64,000 nucleotides of DNA, from the NCBI GenBank assembly GCA_031261705.1, contig JAISJD010000050.1, forward strand, positions 62,001 to 126,000, written 5' to 3'. Of the stretch, positions 44,490 through 53,246 are shown in pieces. The notes beneath the pieces were generated by a model. It had not been told where the DNA came from. It saw only the letters and a list, made by a program, of their open reading frames with translations, and searched no databases. The position numbers and the translations under genes were made by a program. The stretch comes from Lactobacillales bacterium (lineage in GTDB: Bacteria; Bacillota; Bacilli; Lactobacillales; Streptococcaceae). Position 1 is the stretch's first letter, and every line of letters begins with the position of its first letter.

Positions 44490-46955
44490 TCACAGTTTAA
44501 ACAATTTGAAGTTAATCAGCATTTCTCCTTTATAAATATCTACCTTTTTAAAATTATTTTTTGGTGATTTTAAAGAAAAATTATACGAGATATTATCCTT
44601 ATTTAATATCGTTAAGTGTTCATTTTCTTTCAGTAGAGTATTATCATTTTTATAAATCTCTAAATTCACTTTATCTGTACTTGTATTAGTTAATGTAACT
44701 TGATTTGCTGTGTCCACTAAAATATTGACATCTGATTCTCCTGTGTAGCTTACAGTTCCTATTCCTTCAACAAATTTATCACCAATTTTTTTCAATTCAA
44801 TTTTTTCTGATACCGTAACATAAGCTAATGGAGCTTCATAAACCATAACAGGAACGCTAATTGTTGACTCTACTCCGGTTTCTTTACTTTTTACAAGCAC
44901 CTCAGCCGTAGAATCGCCCATTTTATTAAAGATTTTTTCTTCTTTAAATCCAATAACCTCTACAGTATCAAAAGGAAGCATGCTTTTTAAATTTTTTACA
45001 AGACTTTTTGGATCTAAATCATTTGTTGAGCTTCCTTTATTTACACTTTGTGCAATGGCTTCACCAGTTGGTGGCTTCATTTTCATTAAAGCAAGTTGAT
45101 CATCTACTAAGGTCATGTTTTCATTATATAATTTAAGAGGAATTTCAAAATTTTGAGTTTCTGCATTATAAACTTTTAGTAAATTTTTATTGGTCATATC
45201 TACTGGTATTTTTAAATTAAAAGGTGTAAATATACCCATTAAAAACGAATATACCCATTTTTCCCATATGTTTTTTTGAACCATTATACGTAATTGCTGT
45301 CTTCCACTAGAAGAGGATAAAAAATCAATTTTAGAGTCAGTAATAGCGTTCGAATAATTCGAAGTAATGGTTAAATTAGTTTTATTTAAAGGGATAGTAT
45401 ATTCACTTAAATCAGCTATAAAGGTCACATCTTCATACTTTTCAACATCCTCCTGTTTATATACAAATTTTTTTAAATAAGCACGTAACATTCCATCATT
45501 ATCAACATTTCCCACAATTTGCGAGGGAAAAGATTCTACAGGAATAGGAATTGGCACGATATATTGGAAAAAAGCTATACTCGCAATATTTTGCACATTC
45601 AAGGAAAAACTAGAATTAAGATTTCCGTATAAATAAGAAAATGAAAAAGTATTGCTCTCGTCTTTTATAAAATTCATTGTGTATTTATCAGAAAAGTTTG
45701 TCCCTTGTATATTAGCAAAATCAAAAACTGCCGGAGAGTTAAAAATTATATTTTTAAGAGAAAGGTTGCTAGTGCTAAACGTTGTTCCTTTTGCTGGACG
45801 TCCTTTAATTATCGAAAATAATACATTTAAATTTCGATTCTGAATTGGTTGATTATTACCATCAAGAATTTCAAAATCAAAGTGGACACTGCTTGGATTA
45901 TCAAAAGATATTCCATTTTGGCTGTCATCAATCGGATTTAGAGTTAAAGGAGTCTCATTTTTTAGTGTCATCGCTAACTTTATAAATTTCCTTTGATAGT
46001 AACCCATTTGACCGATAATTAATTTATCGGATGGATTGAGCGTTACTGGCGTATTTCCTGACCACTTGTAGGAGTTACCTGTATTTTCTACTATGTCAAT
46101 ATCTCGATCTAAATGATTTCCATAATATCTCAGAACAATTAAATCCTTTAGATATTTTGGATCAATTTTATTTTGTGTAATATTCCCTTTCGAGTCAGCA
46201 ATAGTGGTAAATAAACCATTTAAGATAGGTACCGTCCCAGTTGGTGGAGTAACTGTCATTTTTGGAGATACTTTAGCAGTAGAACTTCCATAAAAAGTAC
46301 AGGTATACGAAAAAGAATATGTTCCTTGTTCAGGAAATAAAGGGATATCGTTGTAAGCTAATTTTATATCCAACTTTGAATCTGGTACACCAATCAAAGT
46401 ATCCCCAACTCTATAATATCCTTCGATATTTGCTCGTTTATTAATGTAATCCTCTATAGGTGTGCCAGTAAAAGTATCTTGTGGTATGCTGAAATTTTCA
46501 CCTTTCAACAAATAGCCTCCCGTAACAGTTACTACATCATTTTTCCCTTTCACATACAAAGGTATCTCAACATCTGTTGTGTTTTGAGCTTCATCTATCA
46601 TTGTTAGGTAAAAACTAGTAGGCCCTGGCTTACTAATTTTTTTTCTCATAGACTGGAAAGTGTCAATTAATCTGAAATAAATTTTATCTTTTGGAGATAC
46701 ATTATCATAATAGTATTCCATGAAATATTTATATAAATTATCATCATAAAAATAACTTATATCGTCTTGATCAACTACAAGTAATTTCCCTCTTCCAGTA
46801 GGACCTTGCGTATCAGCATACAATGATTTTGTTAGTTTTGTATCACTCATTTGCTTAGCTAAAGTAGGAGTTCCTAAACAAAAACAAAACGAAAACAAAA
46901 AACACATTTTTATAATATTTTTAAATAACGAGAGTTTTGTCAACATTTTTTTCAA
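44490..46955 (-). CDS. Large secreted surface protein, paralogue 2
   Basis: An 821-residue exported protein with a signal peptide (hydrophobic stretch ending LGTPTLAKQ, about 34). It contains an Ig-like segment shared with the lectin-type protein (KPGPTSFYLTMIDEAQNTTDVEIP), a middle region resembling the 46997 protein (DLIVLRYYGNHLDRDI, then YTMNFI), one copy of the module starting KMKPPTGEAIAQ, and the C-terminal domain ending VDIYKGEMLINF. No WxL, LPxTG or membrane anchor is seen. It starts with an AAAGGA-type site and lies 41 bp after the next paralogue. Confidence 0.75.
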   Translation of the reverse strand: MKKMLTKLSLFKNIIKMCFLFSFCFCLGTPTLAKQMSDTKLTKSLYADTQGPTGRGKLLVVDQDDISYFYDDNLYKYFMEYYYDNVSPKDKIYFRLIDTFQSMRKKISKPGPTSFYLTMIDEAQNTTDVEIPLYVKGKNDVVTVTGGYLLKGENFSIPQDTFTGTPIEDYINKRANIEGYYRVGDTLIGVPDSKLDIKLAYNDIPLFPEQGTYSFSYTCTFYGSSTAKVSPKMTVTPPTGTVPILNGLFTTIADSKGNITQNKIDPKYLKDLIVLRYYGNHLDRDIDIVENTGNSYKWSGNTPVTLNPSDKLIIGQMGYYQRKFIKLAMTLKNETPLTLNPIDDSQNGISFDNPSSVHFDFEILDGNNQPIQNRNLNVLFSIIKGRPAKGTTFSTSNLSLKNIIFNSPAVFDFANIQGTNFSDKYTMNFIKDESNTFSFSYLYGNLNSSFSLNVQNIASIAFFQYIVPIPIPVESFPSQIVGNVDNDGMLRAYLKKFVYKQEDVEKYEDVTFIADLSEYTIPLNKTNLTITSNYSNAITDSKIDFLSSSSGRQQLRIMVQKNIWEKWVYSFLMGIFTPFNLKIPVDMTNKNLLKVYNAETQNFEIPLKLYNENMTLVDDQLALMKMKPPTGEAIAQSVNKGSSTNDLDPKSLVKNLKSMLPFDTVEVIGFKEEKIFNKMGDSTAEVLVKSKETGVESTISVPVMVYEAPLAYVTVSEKIELKKIGDKFVEGIGTVSYTGESDVNILVDTANQVTLTNTSTDKVNLEIYKNDNTLLKENEHLTILNKDNISYNFSLKSPKNNFKKVDIYKGEMLINFKLFKL

Positions 46956-46996
46956 ATCCTTTTATTTCCGAAATTTTAATCCTATTATGATAGTAA

Positions 46997-49555
46997 CTAA
47001 TTAAGCAACTCGAAGTTAATCAGCATTGCCCCTTTATAAATATCTACCTTTTTAAAATTCTCTTTTGGTGCTTTTAAATGAAATTTACAAGAATTATTCT
47101 TTTGGCTTAAAATCGCCAAGGGCTCTCCATCCTTTAATGGAAGTTGATTAGATTTATACACCTGCAAGTCAACCTTATTTGACTCGCGGCTTGTTATTGG
47201 TAAAACATTTATAGTATTCACCTGAATATTGACATCTGCCATCCCTGTATAATTTATTGTTCCCAATCCGTGAACAATATTATTCTCCTTTTCTAGCTCA
47301 ACACTTTTCGGTACTGTAATATATGCTAGTGGATTTTCAACTACAGAAATGGGTACATTAATTACAGTTTCTAAAGAGGTCAGCTTACTTCTAATTAATA
47401 CGTTTACTGAAGTATTGCCAACTGTATCAAATGTTTTATCTTTATCAAAACCAACAGCTATCACCGAATCAAAAGATAACATACTTTTTAACTCTGTAAC
47501 TAACTCATTAGGTTTTAAATCTTTAGTTGAAGTCCCTTTATTCACAGTTTTAGTCAATGCCTTTCCTGTAGGTGGTTGCATTTTTACAAAAGACGTACAA
47601 CTCCCTACCACGCCTGTCTCATTTGATAATGTAAGAGGAATCTCAAAATTCTGAGTGCTTGGATTATAAACATTTATCAAATTAGGATTATCTATGTCTA
47701 AGGGTGCTTTGATAACAAATAACGCCTCGCTGTTCCCATTTTTTTCAGAAAATTTTTCTATATCCTCTTTTTTTAACCTCAATAACAATTGTTTGAAGTC
47801 TTTTTGGTTAAGATAGCTTCTTATCAAGCTTTTATCTAAATTCCCCGTTAAACTATTAATAACAACGGTATCCTCCGTTAAACCCACAGAATAATTCTTA
47901 TAATTAAATCTCCAAATTAAATCCCTATAATAGTTTGGACTAGGTTGCTTTGGTAAAGATTGTTTAAATAGAAAAGTAATGTTTTTTCCACTCTCATCTT
48001 TCCCTTCAAAAATTTGAGGTGTTGGATAAGGGATGGGAAGAGGGTCAACAATAGTACTACAAGTGATAGGTACTGTAATTGTTGATTCAACACCAGTTAA
48101 CTTACTTTTAATTCCTACATCAACGCTTGTTTCGCCTATTTTATCAAAAAGTTTTTCTTCTTTAAATCCTGTTACTTCAACAGTATCAAAGGACAACATA
48201 CTTGTTAGATTTGTTACCAATTCATTTGGATTTAAATCTGCTGTCGAAGTACCCTTTAAAACTTTTTTAGGGATTGCCTTTCCAGTTGGAGATTGCATCC
48301 TAACTGAAGCATTCACTTCTTTTAATTTTTTCTTTTCATTGAATACCTTTACAGGTACTTTAAAATAGTTATCCTTTGAATTATATATTTTTAACAAGTC
48401 TTGATTATTTGTATCCAAGAATATTCCAACTGTGAAATTTATTTCTTGTCTATCCGTACTAATAAAATTCATAATATCTTCTTTATTAATTTTTAAAACG
48501 AATAACTTCGATCCATCTGCTGATGTTTCAAAATATCTTGAACATTTTTCTTCAATTGTTTTATCTTCAAAATTTAATTGAATGTTCGCATCACTTAAGG
48601 AGACCGCATATTTACTTAAATCAAATTTTAGATACCAGTCTTTATAGTAAGCATCATCCGCCTGCTTTTTTAATCCTTGTTTTACACCTAACTGAATAGT
48701 TTTATCTTCATTAATTTTTGAACTATCAAATCTTAAAAAATTTTCATAGAGTAAAGGTAACAAGATAGGAACATTATTCTCAAATAAATTAATTCTCGAA
48801 TAATCGCCTCTAATACTCCCACTAAAACCCACAGAACTCGCATTTTTAAATATAAAATTCATCTGATACTCTTTTCCAGATCGATTACCATTAAACGCCA
48901 GATTATATTTATAACTCTCTAAACCAAAAAAAACAACATTACTCCCAAAAAAAGATAAGTCACTTTGAGAAATTATACTTCTAGTATCTGTATTACCTGT
49001 AACACGAAAATTTTCTTGGTCATTAAAAACTGTCTTTTTAAATGGTAGTGAAATATTCGTAGTTGATGCGGGTAACTGTTTCATATTTTCATCATATAAA
49101 GTAATTGTAAATTCACTTAAAACATACTCCCCTATTCCTATTTGTACTGATTTAGTAGCTGAGGCGCAAGTAACATTAGCTGCAGAGTTAAAAATCATCT
49201 TAATTATAACGGGTTCACCCTGTAACCATGCCATATTATAAATGAGACAATAATCGCCCCTTCTTAATTTTACAAAACCAACACCAATTGGCCATGTTAT
49301 TTCTTTTCCATCAATAAATGGTTTTACATCTTTTTTAAGATTTTTTCCAAGATATTGAAATTGAACTAAATTAGAGAAGTCAACATCATTTATTGGGTTG
49401 CGTACAAAATCTCCTTTTTTGTTAACCGTTGCTGTGGTAGGATCATTTACAAAAGATTTATTAGTCGCATCTACATTTTTGCTTAAACAAAAAAAGCCGC
49501 TTAAAAAGAAGAAAGAAATGATGAAAAATTTCAAAAAAGCAACCTTAAATATCAT
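46997..49555 (-). CDS. Large secreted surface protein, paralogue 1, with internal tandem duplication
   Basis: An 852-residue exported protein with a signal peptide (1-30). Residues 275-500 and 515-738 are two copies of one unit, each with a KQ.L.KQ start, a Y.VGL/YAVSL strand, and a MQ.PTGKA module with GTST.DL and a LVT.L.SMLSFD segment. The C-terminal domain (740-852, AYITVPKSVEL to DIYKGAMLINFELL) matches the other two paralogues. The N-terminal region resembles the middle of the 44490 protein. No WxL or sortase motif. Likely a long adhesin or structural surface protein. Confidence 0.75.
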   Translation of the reverse strand: MIFKVAFLKFFIISFFFLSGFFCLSKNVDATNKSFVNDPTTATVNKKGDFVRNPINDVDFSNLVQFQYLGKNLKKDVKPFIDGKEITWPIGVGFVKLRRGDYCLIYNMAWLQGEPVIIKMIFNSAANVTCASATKSVQIGIGEYVLSEFTITLYDENMKQLPASTTNISLPFKKTVFNDQENFRVTGNTDTRSIISQSDLSFFGSNVVFFGLESYKYNLAFNGNRSGKEYQMNFIFKNASSVGFSGSIRGDYSRINLFENNVPILLPLLYENFLRFDSSKINEDKTIQLGVKQGLKKQADDAYYKDWYLKFDLSKYAVSLSDANIQLNFEDKTIEEKCSRYFETSADGSKLFVLKINKEDIMNFISTDRQEINFTVGIFLDTNNQDLLKIYNSKDNYFKVPVKVFNEKKKLKEVNASVRMQSPTGKAIPKKVLKGTSTADLNPNELVTNLTSMLSFDTVEVTGFKEEKLFDKIGETSVDVGIKSKLTGVESTITVPITCSTIVDPLPIPYPTPQIFEGKDESGKNITFLFKQSLPKQPSPNYYRDLIWRFNYKNYSVGLTEDTVVINSLTGNLDKSLIRSYLNQKDFKQLLLRLKKEDIEKFSEKNGNSEALFVIKAPLDIDNPNLINVYNPSTQNFEIPLTLSNETGVVGSCTSFVKMQPPTGKALTKTVNKGTSTKDLKPNELVTELKSMLSFDSVIAVGFDKDKTFDTVGNTSVNVLIRSKLTSLETVINVPISVVENPLAYITVPKSVELEKENNIVHGLGTINYTGMADVNIQVNTINVLPITSRESNKVDLQVYKSNQLPLKDGEPLAILSQKNNSCKFHLKAPKENFKKVDIYKGAMLINFELLN

Positions 49556-49696
49556 TTAAAATCTCCTCCTTATTTTTGGCTATCATAGACCTTTCACAAA
49601 TATCAAAAAAACGTAAACTCAATATTTTATCCACTAAGACTAGGGTTAGACAGTAAGATCTTATTACAAACTTGTAAATCCCCATTAAGTCCTCTG

Positions 49697-50200
49697 TTAT
49701 AAAGGTTTAATCGTATAAGTCAATAAATCCTCATAAATTCCAATGTTTTTTTCAGCAACCGATGTAGAACCTAACCTAGCATAACCATTAATCATTGGTT
49801 GGGTTTTACTTAATGTTCCTAGTTGATTTGCCACATTTGTCACGCCTTGTTCATTTCCCTCTGAATCAAATCTCACTAGACGATAGGCGATACTTAAAAA
49901 ATCGTCGCTCTGTGTAAGCTTAAAATTATTTTTCGAGCTAACATTGACTTGAACAGATTTATCCCCTGAATATATCTTTCCATTCAAATCAAACATGGTA
50001 ACCGTGGTATTCAATAGGTAATTTTTTTTAGTGAAAACCAAGTTTGAGGGAACCGTCACAATATACTCTGGCTGTTCAATCACCTCTGCATTCCAATAGG
50101 TAATACCAATCTCTTTTTTGATCTCTTCAGCGAAAAAACACTTTGGCATTAAAAATATCTCTAGTATCAATATAAATAAAAGAAGTTTTTGTTTTTTCAC
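49697..50200 (-). CDS. Small secreted protein resembling the paralogues' tail domain
   Basis: A 167-residue protein with a signal peptide (1-24, ending CFFAEE). The mature part begins YIVTVPSNLVF and ends IGIYEDLLTYTIKPL, the same pattern as the C-terminal domains of the three large paralogues (YITVP... to DIYKGAMLINFEL). This suggests a stand-alone copy of that beta-sandwich domain, of the kind that ends many WxL and pilin-like proteins. It may bind or cap the large proteins. It lies between the WxL gene and paralogue 1, 127 and 141 bp away. Confidence 0.65.
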   Translation of the reverse strand: MKKQKLLLFILILEIFLMPKCFFAEEIKKEIGITYWNAEVIEQPEYIVTVPSNLVFTKKNYLLNTTVTMFDLNGKIYSGDKSVQVNVSSKNNFKLTQSDDFLSIAYRLVRFDSEGNEQGVTNVANQLGTLSKTQPMINGYARLGSTSVAEKNIGIYEDLLTYTIKPL

Positions 50201-50327
50201 TGAAGATTCTCCTCTCTTTTTCCTTCATACCCTGTATTCTCTTAATAAGTATCTTGAGACAATAACTCTCTAACCAATCTAATATTTTTGTATTTATTAA
50301 TTTTTCATTTCAAAACTATGTCTTATC

Positions 50328-51044
50328 CTATACTGCTAAATCATCCATTGTCCAAATGACTTGACCACTATATGATTTTCCTTGTGCTTTTGAACTATCC
50401 ATAACAGTTAGTTTTACATCGGTAAGTTTTGTAGCTACACCACCAGTAATATCATTTTTAGCTTTTTTCTCTAAAATTGTTTTACCAGTTGTATTACCAG
50501 CTTCAAGCACAACAGCTTCTTGCGAACCATCACCAACAGTAATTCCAGATCCTGGATTTAATGTACCAAGTGCACCTGGTGATTCAGGTAGATTTGGAAT
50601 AAAGTCGTTGGTTTCTGGGTCGATGGCATCACCAATATTGTATGATTGCGCTGTGCCTAAAACAAATGACACGTTAGATGCCAATTCATCTTTCCCGTCA
50701 GCAGTTGATAATTTAGTGAACTGAGCACTTAATTTCCAAGCAGTTGATTCTGCTGATGAACGGTCATCATTGGCAACAATATATTGATTTCCTTCAACCT
50801 TATTATTAAAAGTTGCTTTGTTTGCTAAAGCTTTTTGTTCACCAAACATAAATTTTGACGGTTTCCAAATAAGTGACAAGTTTCCTTTAAAGGGACCGGT
50901 TTCCCCGGGGTTTACTGGTCCATCTGATTTGAAGCTTACGCCAACATCGGTTTTATCGTTTTTTTGTACTGCGCTTGCTGGCGCAGCAATCATCATCATT
51001 GCTGATGATGATAATAATAATGTAATTAAAAGTTTCTTATTCAT
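50328..51044 (-). CDS. WxL-domain surface protein
   Basis: A 238-residue exported protein consisting of a signal peptide (1-25, ending APASA) and a single WxL domain. Seen motifs are TAWKLSAQF (the WxL motif) and the terminal VIWTMDDLAV, with the usual NPGETGPFKGNLSLIW start. WxL domains bind peptidoglycan non-covalently in Gram-positive bacteria. This is the only WxL protein in the cluster and corresponds to the small CscB-type member. It may dock the larger partners to the wall with the DUF916 protein. Confidence 0.92.
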   Translation of the reverse strand: MNKKLLITLLLSSSAMMMIAAPASAVQKNDKTDVGVSFKSDGPVNPGETGPFKGNLSLIWKPSKFMFGEQKALANKATFNNKVEGNQYIVANDDRSSAESTAWKLSAQFTKLSTADGKDELASNVSFVLGTAQSYNIGDAIDPETNDFIPNLPESPGALGTLNPGSGITVGDGSQEAVVLEAGNTTGKTILEKKAKNDITGGVATKLTDVKLTVMDSSKAQGKSYSGQVIWTMDDLAV

Positions 51045-51123
51045 TTTTTTCCCATCCTTTTAAATACATCCATATAGATTGGTGATAGTTATTGTATCAA
51101 GATACTTATTTTCTTAGAGTAAT

Positions 51124-51357
51124 CTAATACAGAAGTTCTATCTGTTCTTTGATTAAATTAAATAGAAAAACAACCAAGCCCAAGCTGGCTAGTGTTAATC
51201 CAATAAAACTAAAATTTAATAGTAATTTACTTTTGCCGTAACGTAATCTTTTTAGTAGAAAAATATCTCTTGATAAAGTTACTAAAAAGAAAATTAGTGT
51301 GACAATTGCTACTCCTCCTAAAAGGAATATCCAAAGGTAATCCATCATTCTTTTCAC
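51124..51357 (-). CDS. Small two-span membrane protein of the WxL cluster
   Basis: A 77-residue protein with two hydrophobic spans (about 7-27 and 47-67) joined by a basic loop (LLKRLRYGKSKLLLN). No recognised family. Its ATG overlaps the stop of the upstream sortase-type gene (ATGA), so the two are coupled. Function unknown. Confidence 0.7.
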   Translation of the reverse strand: MKRMMDYLWIFLLGGVAIVTLIFFLVTLSRDIFLLKRLRYGKSKLLLNFSFIGLTLASLGLVVFLFNLIKEQIELLY

Positions 51358-51695
51358 CCGCCCTCGTATGGTCTAAGCCATAACGACTTATAACTAAATA
51401 TAACAACAACAACAATCAAAAGAGAAAATCCTATAAGCATCCAGGTTACTGAAGTAATCAGCTCCCCAGTTGAAGGAAATTCTCCAGTGCTACTTGGTTC
51501 TTCCATTCCCGGTAAAGTATCTTGAGGCTCGAAAGGTTCTTTCGCCCCATGATTTACTGGTATCTCATCCTCGCCCTGCATAAAAGTGATATTTAAATCA
51601 CTTTTATTCTCTCTACTAGCTGCTTGAGTTTTTTCTCCTATTAAAAAATTAACACCCATAAGCATAAACAATAAAGGTATGAGATACTTTTTCAT
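51354..51695 (-). CDS. Small sortase-anchored protein (CscD-like)
   Basis: A 113-residue exported protein with a signal peptide (1-24), a short polar mature part, then FPSTGE followed by a hydrophobic span and a positively charged-type tail (RPYEGG). FPSTG is a variant of the LPxTG sorting motif. WxL clusters usually include one such small sortase substrate. It lies 4 bp after the DUF916 gene. Confidence 0.85.
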   Translation of the reverse strand: MKKYLIPLLFMLMGVNFLIGEKTQAASRENKSDLNITFMQGEDEIPVNHGAKEPFEPQDTLPGMEEPSSTGEFPSTGELITSVTWMLIGFSLLIVVVVIFSYKSLWLRPYEGG

Positions 51696-51699
51696 ATCA

Positions 51700-52773
51700 T
51701 CACTCCGCTTTCTTCTTCTTCATCTTTCTTGCTTTTCTAATTTTCCATAGTCTAAATCGCCAAATTTTTTCTAATTTTTTTCGTCTGACTATGAAGAAAA
51801 TAATTAGTCCAAACAATAGAACAAATTCTCCAATCGTTACCCATTTAATCCAAGCTGGGGTAACAATCTTATAATCAGATTCTTTATTTAATTTCGAAGC
51901 TTGATCCCCTGTAATGATAAATTCTTTCGTAAACTTCCAGTCTTTATACTCGTTGTTTGCGGTTAATGTCAGCACATAGGTTCCTGATTTCACCGCCGTG
52001 GTTCCTAAGTCCATTTCAAAATCAAATTGACTATTCGGCGCAATCATATAATTTTCCACTTCTTTTTTTAATATTACTTTGTGTGTTTTTTGATCTTTAA
52101 TTTCTGCGGTAATTGCTAAGTTTGAAATAATTTTAGGGTCAGGATTTTCCAATCCCGCTAAAACCATTTTCTTTCCACGCTTGATAGATGTTTTTACTTC
52201 TTTTAAATTTAATGTTTGACCATTTTTAAATTCATCTCCTGTTTCAGAAGTAATGATTCCTACTCGATAAGCAAACTTATTTGTTAATTGTTCATTTTCG
52301 TCTGCGTTATCTAATTCAAAAACTAGCGCCCCCATTTTGACTCCTTGATAAGAATTTGCTGGAGGAGTTAGCTTAAATTTCGCTATTTTTTCTTCAAAAT
52401 CCTTTACTGTAATACTTGGCGTTTCTACCTTCACAAGAGAACTAATCGGCTGCTCTAGCAAAGGATTTTTTTCCTTTTGAGGTTCTCGATACTCAATCGT
52501 CCCACTGTCACCTGTAAAGGCATCTGTCACATAAATTTTTACTTTAATTGGTTCTTTCTGTGTACTTTTTACTTTTACTTCAAGCTCTTGCTCTTCTCCT
52601 GGAGTCGTCTGAATGTAAAAGAAGGTTTTTTGTGGGTCAATCTGTTTACTATTTATCTTTGCTGAAACTGTGTAGCCCAGATTAGAGGAACCCTCCGCAA
52701 GTGCCGTCTTTGATATGCCAAAGCAAAAAAAACTCGTGAATAAAATACTGAATAAAAATGTTCTTACTTTCAA
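51700..52773 (-). CDS. DUF916/DUF3324 WxL-associated membrane protein (CscA-like)
   Basis: A 357-residue protein with a signal peptide (1-26), an N-terminal DUF916 domain (YTVSAKINSKQIDPQKTFFYIQ start), a DUF3324-type domain (about 175-300), a membrane span (about 312-333) and a basic cytoplasmic tail. In WxL systems the DUF916 part binds peptidoglycan and the second part engages WxL proteins or host ligands. It starts at a TTG with an AAAGGAAA site and leads the cluster. A MITE-like repeat lies 63 bp upstream of the start. Confidence 0.9.
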   Translation of the reverse strand: MKVRTFLFSILFTSFFCFGISKTALAEGSSNLGYTVSAKINSKQIDPQKTFFYIQTTPGEEQELEVKVKSTQKEPIKVKIYVTDAFTGDSGTIEYREPQKEKNPLLEQPISSLVKVETPSITVKDFEEKIAKFKLTPPANSYQGVKMGALVFELDNADENEQLTNKFAYRVGIITSETGDEFKNGQTLNLKEVKTSIKRGKKMVLAGLENPDPKIISNLAITAEIKDQKTHKVILKKEVENYMIAPNSQFDFEMDLGTTAVKSGTYVLTLTANNEYKDWKFTKEFIITGDQASKLNKESDYKIVTPAWIKWVTIGEFVLLFGLIIFFIVRRKKLEKIWRFRLWKIRKARKMKKKKAE

Positions 52774-52835
52774 TGCTTAATTTTCCTTTCTTTTAAACCA
52801 TAAATCCTCAACCATCGTTGTATCTCTATTTGTTT

Positions 52836-53083
52836 CCTAAATTGCAAGAATAAGTTAGCACCTAAACCAAAAAAATAAACGTTCTAGCGAAGAAAAGTCA
52901 TGAATTTTGTTTTTTTATTGAGGGGTCGTTCTTATGTCATAGGTTACAGCTGGTTTGAACTTAGACAGTTGCTATCCAAGAAAAAAGTGTGTTAGGCGAG
53001 GAAAATACTGAACCCTCCCATAGAAGCGTCACACTCAATAATTTTGCATTAGGGAGTGGGCTAACTTATTCTTGCAATTTAGG
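52836..53083. mobile_element. MITE-like element with perfect 24-bp terminal inverted repeats
   Basis: Positions 52836-52859 (start CCTAAATTGCAAGAATAAGT) and 53060-53083 are perfect reverse complements over 24 bp. The 200-bp interior has no gene-length frame on either strand. Size, AT-rich repeats and lack of coding capacity fit a miniature inverted-repeat element or a deleted insertion sequence. No target-site duplication was clear. It fills most of the gap between the LysR gene and the WxL cluster. Confidence 0.75.
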
Positions 53084-53197
53084 AATAAAATCTTTATGAA
53101 TATTATATTAGTCAATTCTATATATAATGTAAAATAATTATTTGTTATATAACTATAAGTTTAAATTATAGATAATAGGTCAACCCTTACACAATAA

Positions 53198-53246
53198 AGA
53201 AACAGCCTTACTAAAACCATTGCTACGGCTTTAATAAGACTGTTTT
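53198..53246 (-). terminator. Terminator after the LysR gene at 53247
   Basis: A long stem (AAACAG, CTTA and AAA segments pairing across 53200-53245) abuts the LysR stop codon. T-rich sequence follows on the minus strand. Confidence 0.6.
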
